Shown here: positions 62,000 through 64,000 of the stretch, piece after piece
Numbering within the stretch: the stretch's first letter is position 1
Layout: each line of letters opens with the position of its first letter
Source of the DNA: Planctomycetota bacterium
GTDB taxonomy: Bacteria > Planctomycetota > UBA1135 > GCA-002686595
Direction: 5' to 3'
DNA length: 64,000 bases
NCBI GenBank assembly: GCA_029259595.1
Contig: JAJDEW010000115.1
Coordinates: 230,449 to 294,448 of the forward strand
Notes under the pieces: generated by a model
The model's input: only the letters and a program-made list of their open reading frames with translations
The model's database searches: none
What the model was told of the DNA's origin: nothing
Position numbers and translations under genes: made by a program

Positions 62000-64000
62000 T
62001 CTTCCTCGTCTGCAGAGCTTCCGTCCGAGAGCGCCAGGAGGACCGGACTGCTCGGATGGTCGCGGAAGAGGGTCTCGAGGCTCGCGATGGCATCGGACCA
62101 GACCTTTTCCTCGGCCTTCGTCAGGCCCTGGGCCAAGAGCTCCGCGGCCGCGCGGTCGGACTGCAGGCGCTCGAGGTCGGCGGCGGGAAAGTCGGCGCCC
62201 GCGGACCATCCGAAGGCGTCGTCGTGCATGTCGCGAAGCTCACGGGCCTCCTTCGGCTGGAACATCCGGGCGCGCCCCGGATCGATGGTCTCCGAGACGA
62301 TGGACGCGATCCGGCGGGCGGCGGCGAGGCGCATCAGGACGACGATGCCGCGGCGCTCATCGAGCGTGTAGTCGCGCTGGAGTCGGGCATTGAAGAGCTG
62401 CTGCAGCGCTTCGGGCGATTCGGCGAAAGCCGACCACGGCAGGTCGCCCGGAACGCCATCGATGTCGACGCGCAGCCCGTCGGCGCTGGTTTCGATCACT
62501 TCGTAGTTCGTAGCGCGGCGCGAGGTCGGGTCGAGGATGGTGCGGCGCCGCCAGCGATCGGCTTCGAGCTCGTCCGCGAGTCCCTTCAGCGCGAGCCCGG
62601 CGACGCGAGCTTCCTCGAGGAGGATGTCAACCTGCTTGCGTGCGTCCTGCGTACTGAGGTTCGTGGCGAGCTCGTTCGCCGAAGCGCGCATGCCGTCGAC
62701 GTCGAAGGCGAACGCCTTGGCCAGGTGTGCGCCACCGCGACCCAGGGTGCGCGCGAGCCGTTCGCGGTCGGCGGCCTCGAGACCGAGCCGATACGTGCTG
62801 CGTTCGGAGTCGAGGTTCTCCTTGCGCGTTCGGATGCGCTGGGCGAACGCGTGCAACTCGTCGAATCGTTCGGGCGCGCTGCCGTCGGGGTACTCCGGCA
62901 GGTCGCAGCGGGCGAGCACGGTCGTCAGCAGGTTCGCGAGCGAGTCGAACTCGCCTTCGTTCGCGAGGCGGTCCGCGCGGGCGAACTCGGTTTCGAAGGC
63001 GGACAGCGAACGCGCCACGACTTCGTTCTCCAGCCTGCGCTTCTCGGCGGCAAAGGCCGGATCGCTCGCGAGCGTCGCGTCCTGGGGTCGAAAGGACTCG
63101 AGCTGCCGCAGTGCATGGCCCGGATGGGGGAGGGCGTCGTCCTGTGGCGGCCAGTTCGCCGCGGTCCGCAGGCCGTCGCCGATCGTCGCCAAGGCTTCGG
63201 CGCGACGCGCCTCGAGCGCCGCCTCACGGCGTAGCTGGGTCCGCAGCTCCTCGATCGCCGCGAGAGCGTTCGTCGCGGCGGTCGTGCCGTCGAAGTGTGC
63301 GGCGATCCCCTCGAGCTCGCGGATGCGCGGCTCGCCTTGCAGGTGCGCGGGGATCTTGTTCAGCGCCAGTTCCGCTTCCAACTCGAGGATCGTGAGCTCG
63401 GCTTCGGCGTCGGGTGCGGTCTTCGCGTCGGGCGCCTCGGCCAGAAAGCCCGCGTCGTCCGCCGGTGTGGTCGCGAGCTCGGGTGCGGCCGCCTTGGCGG
63501 TGTCGCTGTTCTCGGCCTCCGTGCCGCGCCCGAGGAACAGGAAGGCGCCGCCGGCGGCGAGGCCCAGCCCGAGCAGCACGACCGCGGGAACGAGCTTCGA
63601 GCCACCCTGACGAGCGCCGGCCTGCCGGCCGTGGTCGGCCTCGAGCTTCAGGCGCTCGAGCTCGCTCACGAGGCCCTCGGCCGAGGCGAAGCGATCTTCG
63701 GGACGCTTCGCCAACAGCCGCAGAACCAGGTCCCCCAGCCCTTTCGGAACCTCGCGCAGCGGTTCGGGCTCCTTCGTGAAGTGAGCCCGCAGGATGTCCC
63801 GGGTGGTCTCGCCTTCGAAGGGGGTGCGTCCGCTGAGGAGCCGGTAGGCCGTGGCGCCGAGCGAGTACAGGTCGGCGCGCGAGTCGACGGGCTCTCCACG
63901 GGCCTGTTCGGGCGCGATGAAGTGCGGCGTGCCGTAGATCTTCTTGCCACCTTCCTGCTCGGCTTCCGATTCGGTCGCGGTGGCGAGGCCCAGGTCGGCG
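61996..64000 (-). CDS. Membrane Ser/Thr protein kinase with large extracytoplasmic domain, 5'-truncated by the window edge
   Basis: The visible 667 residues begin inside the kinase C-lobe: ADLGLA (DFG-loop equivalent), GTPHFIAPEQARG (activation segment, APE motif), SRADLYSLGATAYRLLSGRTPF, and LLAKRPEDRF. A single transmembrane helix (LVPAVVLLGLGLAAGGAFLFL, near 63540-63600) then leads to about 500 extracytoplasmic residues that are strongly helical and Arg/Glu/Ala-rich, with no known domain. This layout is common for planctomycete PknB-like kinases. The catalytic loop and N-lobe are outside the window. It overlaps the PNP gene (ATGA). Confidence 0.85.
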   Translation of the reverse strand, partial: ADLGLATATESEAEQEGGKKIYGTPHFIAPEQARGEPVDSRADLYSLGATAYRLLSGRTPFEGETTRDILRAHFTKEPEPLREVPKGLGDLVLRLLAKRPEDRFASAEGLVSELERLKLEADHGRQAGARQGGSKLVPAVVLLGLGLAAGGAFLFLGRGTEAENSDTAKAAAPELATTPADDAGFLAEAPDAKTAPDAEAELTILELEAELALNKIPAHLQGEPRIRELEGIAAHFDGTTAATNALAAIEELRTQLRREAALEARRAEALATIGDGLRTAANWPPQDDALPHPGHALRQLESFRPQDATLASDPAFAAEKRRLENEVVARSLSAFETEFARADRLANEGEFDSLANLLTTVLARCDLPEYPDGSAPERFDELHAFAQRIRTRKENLDSERSTYRLGLEAADRERLARTLGRGGAHLAKAFAFDVDGMRASANELATNLSTQDARKQVDILLEEARVAGLALKGLADELEADRWRRRTILDPTSRRATNYEVIETSADGLRVDIDGVPGDLPWSAFAESPEALQQLFNARLQRDYTLDERRGIVVLMRLAAARRIASIVSETIDPGRARMFQPKEARELRDMHDDAFGWSAGADFPAADLERLQSDRAAAELLAQGLTKAEEKVWSDAIASLETLFRDHPSSPVLLALSDGSSADEEE

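Overview
This is a 64 kb, very G+C-rich chromosomal window with about fifty protein-coding genes and no rRNA, tRNA, CRISPR array, prophage or recognisable transposase. Its gene families point to a didermic, aerobic or facultative heterotroph, most likely a planctomycete or a close relative. The pointers are a Rieske-glutamate synthase fusion, a PspC-ResB fusion, a Sua5-tyrosine phosphatase fusion, a GldA/GldG/DUF4340 transporter, and a Ser/Thr kinase with a large extracytoplasmic tail. The phylum call is an inference from family content; no 16S gene is present.

Layout. 1-3070 (minus): a truncated membrane or secreted protein, then a dcd-GNAT pair. 3270-5371: sucCD. 5724-15404: ten genes, every junction overlapping by 4 or 22 nt. 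They encode a membrane redox module (Rieske plus ferric-reductase-like membrane domain and three membrane partners), an OlsB/OlsA-like aminolipid pair, DinB-like and NRDE proteins, a hydrolase-DedA-ATP-grasp tri-domain protein, and a Rieske-glutamate synthase fusion. 15629-17408: tatA, mobA and a polyprenyl synthase. 17484-22412: System II cytochrome c maturation (ResB, CcsA) and folD. 22445-26828: rhomboid protease, a secreted protein of unknown function, and serS.

26848-34656 (minus): a compact type II secretion/pseudopilin operon, gspD-E-F-G-H-I-J. gspH has no canonical start codon and is separated from gspG only by an in-frame UGA. 35068-40428: nhaA, a ptsN-like gene, the Sua5-LMWPTP fusion, and an NtrB/NtrC-type two-component pair. 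40425-40595: a 171-bp near-perfect palindromic element whose terminal CTAG supplies the stop codon of the response regulator; a second, partial copy supplies the stop codon of the Rieske-GltS gene at 15401. 40777-48362: dnaK and a four-gene GldA-type ABC export operon. 48450-55418: M16 protease, a glycosidase-like lipoprotein behind a potentially structured leader, and a GT-C-like membrane protein. 55755-59610: an MrfA helicase/MrfB nuclease DNA-repair pair. 59740-64000 (minus): an Arg-rich secreted protein, purN, a purine nucleoside phosphorylase and a Ser/Thr kinase cut by the window edge.

The best candidate for an undescribed system is the ten-gene coupled operon at 5724-15404. I read it as a membrane-lipid (aminolipid) modification pathway joined to a membrane electron-transfer module; that reading is an inference from gene content and coupling.
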